Source: Pterobdella sp. o SKG-2022 (lineage: Eukaryota > Annelida > Clitellata > Hirudinida > Piscicolidae). From it: a stretch of 64,000 nucleotides of DNA. The first letter of the stretch is position 1. Each line of letters opens with the position of its first letter. The stretch lies in assembly GCA_964035795.1 (NCBI GenBank), contig OZ038321.1:12365093-12429092 (forward strand), given 5' to 3'. Made by a program: the position numbers and the translations under genes. A model generated the notes under the pieces. The model ran no database searches. It was not told the origin of the DNA and was given only the letters and a program-made list of their open reading frames with translations. Positions 38,550 to 50,000 of the stretch are shown here, piece after piece.

Positions 38550-40560
38550 TTATGTTTTAAGATTATAAGACTTAATCATAAGGCAGGTTTTTAAGCACTT
38601 GGAAAAAGTTGTTGTGGAGGTTATGGATTTGAGGTGAAGAATTGGTGCAGCAACTTTGAATTTTCTGTTCCCGAAAATGGTGTTAGCCCTCACTCTTGCT
38701 AGGTCCATTGTGTTCGATGCTCTGAGTATTTTTCTTTTATACAAGGAAGACACAGTTGATGTTTTCGATGAAAGATAAGAGAGACTTTCCATTTTGAGAT
38801 ATTTATCCACTTGTCATATCATCTTGTATTAAATTCTTTAATTGTAAGCCAATATAGATCTTTTAAGACAGGAGTTATGTGATCAAAATTTTTAGTTCTT
38901 GATATTAATCTGGCTGTCATGTTAATTATGGAGTGGATTTTCTGGTTTTGTAACTAGGGTAATCCCATTAGTACAATGTTTCCATAATCAATGCGACTCA
39001 ATATCAAGGCTGATACATGTGTTTTGAGTGACTTGGTTCAAGTAGTTTTTAATGCTTCTTATCTTCCTCAATGATGCAAATGACATTTGCAATAATTTGT
39101 TTATGTGAGTCTTCATGCTTAGATCTTCGTCAAAATAGAAACCAAGATTTTTACCTGAATCAGAAAGAATTATATGATCATTTAACACACGAACTGGTTG
39201 AGTTGGCAGTTTGCATATGCTTCTACATGTTGAGAACCAAATGACTTCAGTTTTTGAACTGTTGAGTTTCATTCTTTCTTGCAAGTCCATTGATGCATCA
39301 AATGAGCAATGCCCATATAATTGAGTGTCGTCGGCATATTGATGAATTCTCAAATTGTAAGAAGCTGCAATCTTTTCCAAATCAGCATTGTATAAATTGA
39401 GTTTTTTTGGAAGTTTCTGGATAGCATAGATTAATTCATCTAATGTAACTTAATCAAAGCCATTCAATTAATTTTTCGTTGCATTTAGAAAATTCTGGCA
39501 CTTCAGGTGATTGGATAGAAATCTTTGCCGTTTCAATTTTCTCTAGGAAATAAGAACGATACTCTTGGGCATTGATTTTAGCAGCAGATTTTTTTCTTCT
39601 TCTTGAAATTTTAATAATGAACTTCGAATAGTTTTGATGGGTAGCATCTTTTCAAGAAATATTGAGAGAGTAGAATTGTAAAGTTGAAGAGCTGAGTCAA
39701 CATCAAAGTTAGTGGCAGAAGCAATAGAAGAGCTTTCAACTTCATGAGCAAAACTTTCAAGATCCAAAAGTTTTTATTGTCTCACTTCGAGTTCAATGTA
39801 GATAGGTTGAGGCTTTGTTAACTAACTTTTCCGGATTAACAGTTTGTGATCTGATATGTCTGTCTTATAGTTCTTCATTTTAGATTTCTGTTTACAGGCA
39901 TCAACATCAAGCCATCCACCTAATTTATGAGTTGGTTAGTCTATAAATGAAAATTATGAAGACTGAGAAGGTTAAAGAAATTTCGAGTAAATGTTTCATC
40001 AGCTTGTTTCGAGTGAAAATTAAAGTCTCTTAAGATTATAACTTCTTCATTGAAGGTTGACAAGTTGCTCATAATCTTTGAAAAATCATCATGAAACCCA
40101 CTAAAGCATAACCTGTTCGGTACACAACCAAGACAATAACAGATCTTGACTTTGAACTAATTCTAACACAGATGTGCTTAAAATGATTAAACTGTTTAGC
40201 AACATGCAGTAGCAAAAATTCAAATCCAGCATTGACAACAGCTGCGACTCCTCCGTGGTTGGTAGAAAGTTTATTGATTTGCCAGACTTTTTTTGCCGTG
40301 CATGTTCATGAACTTTCAAACCTTCCTGTCTGAGTAAGCTGATACAAGCTGAGTCTGAATCATGCCGTTTCAGCTTGAAAAAAATCCACTAATTTTTTTC
40401 CATTTCATTATTTCTAAAACATTCTCGACCTTATTATATAATGGTCTGATGTTGAAAAAGCCAAAAGAAATAGGAGAATCTTTCTTTACTATTTCATGAC
40501 GGTATGCAAAAGACCGTGAGAAAGAAATAGGCTGAAGATCTTTTCGTCGTCTTTATTGAA
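38550..40560 (-). mobile_element. CR1/L2/jockey-like LINE with endonuclease and reverse-transcriptase remnants
   Basis: In 5'-to-3' order on the minus strand: the start of an APE-type endonuclease at about 40,480 (SFGFFNIRPLYNKVENVLEI), HGGVAAVVNAGFEFLL, SVIVLVVYRTG and EEVIILRDFNFHSKQ (the DFN metal-binding motif). A linker follows at about 39,770 (ESFAHEVESSSIASATNFDV). The reverse transcriptase shows RIHQYADDTQLYGH (catalytic YADD) and KNLGFYFDEDLSMKTHI. The C-terminus is at 38,810-38,550 (FKVAAPILH). The QYADDTQLY and LGF.D..LSM motifs place it with CR1/jockey-type elements, distinct from the neighbouring LINEs. Part of the reverse transcriptase before YADD is missing and frames are broken, so it is dead. 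Confidence 0.85.
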
Positions 40561-40789
40561 CCTTTCGGCCAGCTCTAATTTTAAAAAATTAATAATTAAC
40601 TAAAACATTAAAAAATGTATAGAAGAAATGTTCAAATAAAAAACGGTTAACTACCCCAGGAAAACAAGAAAAACTAGAAAATTGAAATCTTTCAACTTCC
40701 ATCTGCACTCAAATGTTAATTTCCTTTAAAATTTCTTTAAATATCTTATTTTTCCTTGATAAAAAAATCTTTTATCCAAGTTTTGATCA

Positions 40790-40944
40790 AATTTTGTACG
40801 AACAAAGCAGAAGGCAACCGTAGTCAACGGCGCCTACCAGAAGCACTCAAAAACACCAAACGCAAAAGTGGTAGACCACCATTATCCCTTCTAAATACTT
40901 TAATAAATGATATGCGCCTTTTTAATTTAAAAATTAAATAAATC
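40790..40944 (+). mobile_element. Short C-terminal fragment of a LINE
   Basis: A plus-strand frame containing RKSGRPPLSLLNTLINDMR, ending in TAA at 40,939-40,941, resembles the Lys-rich GRP...L...I.DLR terminus of the minus-strand LINE at 37.1-38.5 kb. It is an isolated 3' fragment in opposite orientation. Confidence 0.55.
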
Positions 40945-42090
40945 GAAACAATTGAGAAAAACGACTATAAGAAAAAAATATAATATATGAATATATATAT
41001 CTCAAACATTATAAAATATCTCTTCAATATTTTGAGCTATATTATTCTTCATTTTTTTCTCTTGAAAGCTCTGAGTGTTTTTTTGCTGGATGAATGGGTG
41101 TGACTTTTCTATCCACCTTATATTCTTTCTTTCTTTTTCCATACTTTTTTTTTCTGGCGGTTGGATGTTTGATGGTTGGTAAGGGTTTACGAATGAGGGC
41201 TTAGAGATCAAAGAATAGTTCAAAATCTTGAGGCGATTGTTTATGATAAAGCTGAATTCTTAGAAATGTGTATTCTTTTGTTAAAAATGTAGTATAAAAA
41301 CTCAACATGAATCAGTATGCTTTTGTTCTTTTTCATGTTTGTGAAAATATATAACTATAAACTAAGAATAGAAAAGAATATATAAATAAATTCAGTTGAA
41401 AACATATTTACAAGTTTTGTTTTATTATTTCATAGCAATTATATTTATCGGTATCTTTATTTTTATACGTATTAATAAGTAGGATCGCAAATCTCCAAAT
41501 AGAATAGATTAAGAATTTTCATAGAACTAAAATTTCAAAAATATAAAAGAATTTTATTAAATTTCTAGATTTACTGTCATATCTTAAAAATCAAAAAAAA
41601 ACAAGGAAGATGTATAATATTTTTACATATTTTACATTTAGTTATATAATTAAATATTAGAATAAGTTTATATTTAATTATTTACATATTTTTCATCTAA
41701 TTTCACATCTTTCCAATAGTAATGATTACATAGAAGTAATTATAAGTATAACTTTAAAAAATTCAAGTATCAAACAATAAGTATAACAATATCACAAGTT
41801 TTCGTTCCCGTAACTACTGATAAACAAGTAATCCAATACAACCTGTGTCATTGTCGGGTAGAATGAGCTCGAAAGCCTTGTTTAGTAATCATTCTATGAG
41901 AGTTAACCCAGACAAAAAAAACAAGACCTGAAAAGCTTTAGGCAGTTGAGTGTCATCAAATAGCAATTTTCCAATAACTTCTGCAACGAGTTGGTGCCGA
42001 GTTGTATTGCTTATGCTTTCCTTTGGAAGTTCCCTGTCTGGTCGAAAAAGGGATCTTGTGGATTTGGCATTGCTTGATCTTCATAAACTA
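40945..42090. other. AT-rich spacer between retroelement fragments
   Basis: No gene is supported. A 73-codon minus-strand frame at 41,223-41,002 is Lys/Gln-rich without similarity and may be retroelement debris. The composition changes sharply at about 41,830-42,100, where the next insertion begins. Confidence 0.45.
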
Positions 42091-43216
42091 GCCAAAAAAA
42101 CCCTGCAGAGGTCACTCTAGTGCCGTTTCGGCAGAAAAAACACGGAAGACAGCAGTTTACGAGTTATGAGTTTAGGTGAATCGGCGTAAACCTGGGCGCT
42201 ACGAGCTGTTTCTGACGGTGGGATAAACCCTCGAAGTTCAATTGGTCGACTACCGCCCGCCTCAAGCCAGGCAGCTCTTGGCCAATAAGGTGCCGTGACC
42301 CGTCGCTGACTGTTTGTTTTTTGTCACTTAAGGCGTCTGATGATGGTCTTCAGAAACGCTAGACTCGCTTGTGGGAGACTCCTTAGTTCAACTGGCGGTG
42401 GTAACGAGCAGATTGAAATGCAGGATACCGCAGCCATAGCTGCTCCGCCGATTCTTCTTCTTCTCCCTAGAAACGGCACCGATCATCTTCACTTTTCCCC
42501 GTTAGATGTTGCCATCTTGAGAGGGCGGGATGGTGACCGGACCAAAATCGGATGAGATCAACGAGGTCTTTTTTTGACAGTTGGAACTCTTCTTCCGGGC
42601 TGGGGCGGGAAACGGTGAGACAAATGAGGCGGTGGTGAGTAGATGGAAGGGGTTTGCAGCTTTTGCGAATAATGGCAAGTCGTGTTTGTGGATCCAGTGG
42701 ATTGGTAGGTTTAGAGAGGGTAGAGCCTAGTTTGACTTGCTCGTCTGCTAGGTCGTTGCCCAAGAGGTTGCAGTGGCCCGGAACCCAGATCAACCGGATG
42801 CTCTTAGTTGGATAAAAGGCCGCAATTGAAATGTGGAAGAACAAGAGAGATGGGTCGGTGATACTGGGGTTAGTTCGGGCTTGTAGAAGTGATTTGCAGT
42901 CTGTGATGATGGAGGCTGAGAACCAGTCGTCATTATGTTCGAGCCAAGAGATGACAGCGATCAGGGCAGCCTTCTCGGCCTGAAAAGAGCTGCTAAGGGT
43001 CCCGGTAGGCACGTGCCAGAAGTGGATCAGTGTGTTTCCTCTAAAGACAACCACTCCGGCTCCTACATTCTTCGTACCGTTGAGGGTGGATCCATCAGTA
43101 AAGATTTGCAGATCTATTGGGCCCTCAGCTGCAATTGTTTCCTGTGCAGAGGCGAGTTGTTGGGCAGAGGATGCGGACTTTAGAATGGGGGTGAAGTGGA
43201 TAGGTGGCTGAGGGGG
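42091..43216 (-). mobile_element. RNase H domain and C-terminus of a LINE (I/R1-type), GC-rich
   Basis: An open minus-strand frame from about 43,216 to 42,467 encodes an RNase H domain with the expected acidic residues: IFTDGSTL (first Asp), FQAEKAALIAV (Glu), ITDCKSLLQA (Asp) and VPGHCNLLGNDLADEQ (His/Asp). After one stop the frame continues into GEEEESAEQLWLRYPAFQSA, the Cys/His-type C-terminal block found after RNase H in such LINEs, down to about 42,250. The insertion is strikingly richer in G+C than the genome around it, and the RNase H frame is intact. It therefore looks young or recently acquired, although the reverse transcriptase upstream is missing. Confidence 0.87.
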
Positions 43217-43254
43217 TAGTGATCATGGAACATTAGAAATATGTACATGTTTCG

Positions 43255-43540
43255 CGGACTGTCGCTTTAATTGGGTGCTTGAAGCTAGGTCAAAAGCCCA
43301 AAGCAGAACCCGTACTCTTATGCACAAAAACATTTAAAATCATTAAAACTAAAAACAAAAATCGTTGAGATGAAAGTTTCAAGCTGGAATGTAAGAATGC
43401 TCTATGACAAACATTCCGAGGACCCATTGAAGATCCATGATCCTAGAAAAACAGCCGTGATCAAGATGGAGCTGAAGTGATGAAAATTCGACATAGCCAC
43501 TCTACAAGAGACAAGGCTTTTATCAAATGGCAGCCCGTTC
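43255..43540 (+). mobile_element. 5' fragment of a LINE endonuclease
   Basis: ATG at 43,370 opens KVSSWNVRMLYDKHSEDP, the SWNVR start of an APE-like endonuclease. After two consecutive TGA codons it continues FDIATLQETRL, the expected catalytic Glu (QET) block. The homology ends abruptly at about 43,537, so only the first 55 or so codons survive. It lies tail to head against the minus-strand RNase H fragment. Confidence 0.78.
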
Positions 43541-44054
43541 GTAGTTTTGGAGTTTTGCAATTAAAGTTTCTTAGATAACAGGTATTTAGAGAAATTTCTA
43601 AAATAACTTTATTAGAGAGAAATGCGTTAAAAATATTAACAATTATTATAAACATAAAAAGTAAAAAATTTTCAACACATTTTTCATGCTAACGTTTTGA
43701 TATGACTATAATAACCGAAAATTCTAGCTGGTTTTGCAAAATAAAGGTAGTAAAATTTTTTCATATGTCGACGTTAAACATCGTTGAATTATGGTTATAA
43801 GTACATTGATATATCTTTCAAAAATTTATAGTAGACTGTTTCTAATAGTGAAAAGTAGGTTTAGTTATTAAATAATTGTTAAATTTTAATTTTGAAGTTG
43901 TAATTTTTTATCATTATTGTTTTTTCGTTTATTGTTATTGTTGTCAGACATAAACAAAAACTCAAAACTTTGAAGTCTTGAGAAATTAACAATAAACTGA
44001 TTTGAAAACAAGATAGTTAGTTAAATTTTATTTAAAATTGAATTTTTCAATGAT
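43541..44054. other. 3' flank of the OATP gene
   Basis: AT-rich. Reverse-strand AATAAA motifs at 44,032-44,027 and 43,933-43,928 are candidate poly(A) signals for the transporter gene ending at 44,055. Nothing else was seen. Confidence 0.35.
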
Positions 44055-47000
44055 TCAAAGGTTTCTTAAGGATGGTTTGAGTCGTACTCTAATTGAAGCG
44101 ATTAGTAAACATAAAAACGATGAAACTTTCAAGGTTAGCATAATCGCCATGAAATAGGAGCTAAGAGCGCGAGAACCATAAATGGGACATGCTCCCAACG
44201 ACTTTCCACATTTGTCTTTGTGTGAATATATACATGTGCTGTCTATTATCTTCCCAAAAACAACTCGAGCTGGGATCATTCCTATAATATTAAAGGGAGG
44301 TTATAACAATGCTCTGTGATTGGTTGTAAAAATTAATTTTTACCAAAAACTCTAGCTACAATCCATTGAACTGCCAGTGCCATAGACTTTTGTTTTTCTG
44401 GAACTATGCTGAAAATCAATTTAAAACTTTTTCTCGATACTGAAAGTTTAAAAAAGGAAAAACATAAAGTAAAACTATGAAACTGACTGTATAGTAGTAG
44501 TGATGATTGGTGTCCAAATAATAAAAACCACAAAAATTGTTCCTGAGTAGAATATTAAAAAAATAACAATCATATAACAGTCTTGCGCACATAAGCCATC
44601 ATAGGCCCCATAGTTTTGCGTTTTGACACCTAGTTTTTTTAAATTGTGTTCCACACATTTGCAATTTTCATAAAACTGAAAATTATTCATGTTTAAGTAT
44701 GAGTTTGAATAATTTATTTATATATAGTCATTTTTTATGAACGGAATAACTCCGTTCTGAACCTACAAAAAAAATAAAAACAATATGTTTCAAGAATTGA
44801 GAACCGAAAAAAACTAAATTAAACTGCTTTCAAAAAAGCTCAATCATTTGGATGGTCTGAAAGCCTTTACAATAAATGCATGTTTTTATTGTGTATTACG
44901 GGTATGAACGTGACCGACGAGTGATGCCGTTGCAAGCAGCTGTTAAGCTTTTGAATTAGCTTTCCAAAAATTAAAAAAATATTGAAAGTGAAATGAATTA
45001 ACCTACTCGTGACTCGATATCCGTAACTTCAATTGTTTTTATATTCTTAAAATCGAAATAACTTGATTGACGTTCCAATCATTGTAAAAAACAGTCACAT
45101 AATCACTAAAAGTTTGAAAGACAAAAAGAATTTTAATCATCTCACCGAAAAACTGTTTTTAGTCAATCATTAAAACAAATTTAAAAAACTTCTTTTTTTT
45201 CTAGTAATTTAAATTTAAAAATCAAAATATATTCTTCTACTCTTGTTTTTTTTAGCTTTCGTGTTTCCCAAGGCTCCTTTCTTAGACCCATACTATTTTC
45301 TATATATACATCTCCTATTAGTGAGATCATACAAAAACACGCCGTTTCATATCATCAGTTTGCTGATATTATCACTCTCTTCACCGAGGCCTCAACAGTC
45401 TCACTAAGATTTCTGAATGCATCACCGAACTTTCTTCTTGGTTTTTTCAACAATCACCTTATGTTGAATCCCACCAAAAGCGAAATGATGTTCGTTGGCA
45501 GTCCTATCCTCTTTTCATAATGCAGTCTTCCTACCGAAGTCACCTTTGACAGCACTTATCTTTCCGAATCGTCCAAAATGAATATACTAGGTGTAACTCT
45601 TGATCCTGGCCTCAACTTCACACACTCTGTCTCTCAGATTATACAAGCCTCCAACTTTCATTTCCATGCGATCAAAAAAGTATGAAAATTTTTACCCTTT
45701 AACACTGCCGTTGCCTTGACTATCTCTTTAGTTCCTTTCAGGCTCGACTATTGTAACTCTTTTTTTGTAGACCTTCGAACTATCTTATTTCTCAATTGCA
45801 ATCTCTCTATAATCGCGCTGCCAGCACTGTTCTTCATCTCGATCTTGCCTCGATCGCCTTCATTGGTTGCCGGTAGTATACATCGGCCACCTGCTGAACC
45901 ACCTTTTTTTGACACATTGGCATTGAACCCTAAACTGACTTTGAGGACATGGGAAAAGTGACAATCGATGTCAGAACTTTCAAACATTTTATAACCCCTA
46001 CTAGACTAACTCACTAACTCGCTTCCACTCATCGCTCAACAACAATCCAGCAGGAAAACTCTATTGTCAATCCTATCATTAAGTTTAAGTTATTGCAGAT
46101 CTTTTGAAACAAAACTTATATGATCATATTTTTGGTTCCTTCGATTAGCCTGTCTGTTGTGTTGCTTAATGGTTGGAGAGCCCTGCAGGGATAACATTAC
46201 CAATTTATTCGACTCGATACCAATACTGATTACAGTGTTTTCAAAAACTCAATGCTCAAAATATGCTCACTCCATTCGCCAATTTATTTGTTCTGAAAGT
46301 ATGAAGCCACTTTCTGAAATTTTATTGATTTGAGTTTTCATCTAACCCGATATGAGACTTTTGACTCTCTCGAAAGGGTAATGCTATCTGCGACTATTCT
46401 AATTTGACAAAGCGGAATTCTATAGTCGTTTTTTGTTTTTGAAAATCATATAACTAATTTTTGAGACACTCAATTCCAATAGATTAGCTTCTAGCCAAAC
46501 CCGCAATATCATCTATACAATCAGATAAAGCTAATAAAATAAAATCAAGTGAATTATCATTTTGCAATAGCATTAATCTGAGTTTAATTTGCATATCAGT
46601 AAAAACTGAAACAATGCATTGTGAAAATTTTTTCCGAAACACCAGTGAAGAGTGAACAGCAATGGTCTAAAAACAAAACTTTGTGGGGCACAAACAAATG
46701 AGTGCATCATAAATTATTCACTTTCAAAACATCTGATAATGAAAATTGTGTTAATCAACAGTTTTAACACACCATTCCCAAAACTGAAAGGCTTTGTCAG
46801 TTTTTTTATCAACATATCATGGTTCACCGAGTCAAAAGATGACAAAAGATCCTTTAGAACCAAGAGAGATAACTCACCGTTGTAAGTTGCTTTCAAAAAG
46901 TCTGAATAAACTGTTGAAATGACAGCTTCATTAGAGTGGTGAAAATGATAAGCTTAATGATGGCTAAGAAAAAATTATTTTTGATGAGATAGTTAGAACT

Positions 47001-50000
47001 TTTTTCTGGTGCAAGTATTTTAAGTATATTGTTCAAAACGGCTGTGTTTGACATAAGCATGTAAAATGACACAACTTTCGTGCTGAGATTGAAGCTTATT
47101 TAGTTAACTCCCTGTAATAGAAACTTTGTTTTTTGAGTTATTAAGAGTACTATTTGAATGATAATGACAAAACTGAAGTAAAATTTATTCGTAGCAGTGA
47201 ATATCAAGCGAGGTAAAAGGCTACCCGACGCATGTATCAAGATTCTTTTGAATTTTGTATTAAGTTTTTTTATTATTTATCGATTTTGTGGTTAGATACT
47301 TTATTACTTAATTAATAAACGGTTTAAAATTTTACGACTAATTAGGTACCGTTCTTAATGGAAAGTTTTTGTTTCCATCTTCAGTACTCATTTCTATACA
47401 ACCAGCATGACAAGCTGAAATATAAGTCAAACCATCAGCTCCACAAACAAAATCTGCTTTTGAAATGGAGCAACTACAGTTCATGTTGCATTCACTTTCT
47501 ATATTGGCACTGGATAATTAATCAAACTTAAATACTCCTTTTTTTCATAAAAATCAATATATACCTGATGATTTCTAACTTTGATGACAAAGAATATGGG
47601 TGATTTATCCCCGCATGTTTTACCTCTGGACAAATTACTAAAAAACCGAAAGAAAAAAAAAATGCGATAGCAACACAAAATTTAGAGAATTTCAAGGATT
47701 GTGCCACAGTCATATTTAATCTTTTGACTAAGTAACCACCCAAAACCATTCCAATACAACCACTTGGTATAGTTGCAAGACCTTTTAGTATGATATTATA
47801 TTTAAATTTTAGAAAATTTCATAATTCAAAAGTTTTTTTACATTATATTGAAATGAAGCTTTTGTGAACCTATGATTTGTCCAGCAGCTGTAGCAGGAAT
47901 GTGGTAAGCAGCTTCAACGTATTTAGGCGCAAAAACCACAAAGCCAGCTATAAGAGCTCCTATTTTATAGAAATAATTTTTAGTCATTCAAATAAGAAAT
48001 TTTTGATTTTTTAAAAAATATACAAATTGCTGGAAATTATATGAAAACTTAGTTGTAAACTCAACTTTCATATGATACGTCTAATACTAACCTTCAGAAA
48101 CTCCTGACATGTTGATGAAATTGTAAATAGAGTTGCTTAAAAGTCTTTTTGAAGCTTCAAAAATTGTTGTTTCCTCATTATCTTTTGTTAAAGAACTTGC
48201 TGATTTTCTTTTTATTTTTGTTTTCAAAAAAACAAAATAATCTTACAAAATGAAAATTAATAAGTTTATGAATTGAAAATATTTGAGAATTGAATTCTAC
48301 AAATGAATTATGATAAGGTTATACTTATCGAAACTTTTAGTTTTGATGATACACTAAATGTATCTAAAAAATTTTCATTATAAAAAACAAAAAATCAAGA
48401 AAATTTAAATATAAAAGATACTTAAAATATCTTTGAAAAAATATAATTGTATTATTCGAATAACTTTTTATTTTCAATTTTTATGAAGAATTTTGATACA
48501 TTTATTTAAAAAAAAACTAAAGTTTTCGATAGGTACAACCTTATCATAAATCATTAGTAGTAAATTATTGTTAAGGTATGTGATTATAAACTCGAAAAAA
48601 TAGATTATAAAAAAATTTACCCGTCAAGATCCACAACACCATATTCCTACACACTAATAAAAGTCCAAAAACCAGAAAAGAATTATCCAGCGAGAAATAT
48701 CATTTAACACCAAAATTGCCCCCAAGAAGCCCTTGCCTCACTTTCAACACAAATAATTAACTCATCAATAGATAAATCTAAATTCATGTGTAAAGGCTCC
48801 CGAACTTTCATCAAAAACATAAAAAACTTAAAAATCAAACCAGATGAACAACTAGTGAGTTTGATGCGGAAGCACTCTAACCATCTATACCTTTCAACAA
48901 ATGTATTGAAATAATAAAACAAAAAATTCAAAAACAAAACAAATTAATAAAAATAACAAAACTCAATGTGGATGATATATGCGAACTGATCAACCTTTGT
49001 CTCACCTCAAACTTCAAACAAAACAACCAACAATACGACATGGAAGGTTCAGGCCCTATAGGACTTAGCCTAATGGTAGTCATAGCACAAATATATATGG
49101 ACTACACAATAGAAAAAGCGTTAAAACTGGCTAAAAAACAAAAAATAAAAAGACCACTAGCTTTACATGCCTATATGGATGATACCTTTGGAATAATAAT
49201 ACAAAATGAAGAAAAAATAGAACACCTAAATTTTTTAAAATGCCTAAATAAAGTTCATCCAGCACTTAAATTTACTTGTGAAATAGAAAAAAACAGCAGA
49301 ATATCATTTTTAGATACACTAATTATCAAAGAGGAAAATGGATTCCTAAACACCACTGTCTATAGAAAATCATCCAACACGGGCCTGACCATCAATCCAA
49401 AAACAAATCAGGGCCCAAATACATGGATTGGGGTGTTAAAAGGGGTCGAAACAGAGCCTACACTTTTTGCTCCAAACAGACTTCCTAGAACATGAATTAA
49501 ATTAACTAAAAATGAATTTCCAAGGTAACGGCTATAACCAACATAAAATACACACAATAATAAAAAACAAAAACAAGACACGAAAAATATACAGATCGCC
49601 TGAAAACAAGAAACAAAACAAAAGAGTACAAAATAAATATAAGTATAACACGTGTATCCATTCCCTATATAAAACATCTCAACAATGCCCTGAAGAAAGT
49701 CTTCAATAGTAATAATGTTAGTTATTATACACATGCAGGACCTAAATTAGGAAACATTTTGTGGAACAACAACAAAACTGTCAAAATACAAAAAAAGGAG
49801 ACAGAGAAGGGTGAATATTGCCACCAGGATGTTCCAACACAAAAAAGATGTAGAATCCACCAAACAAGATGAAAATGTAAGTGGCATTTCTAAACACGCC
49901 CGAATCTGTAGTACTGGAACAATGTGCTGGGAATCACCCACGATAATAAAAACATAATGAAAAAAACAAATTGCAGAAAGACCTACTCATTAGGGGGAGC

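Noticed and set aside
42340..42555. Plus-strand 71-codon ORF of balanced composition
   Set aside because: It is antisense to the C-terminal block of the RNase H LINE, whose conserved GEEEESAEQLW reading lies on the minus strand.
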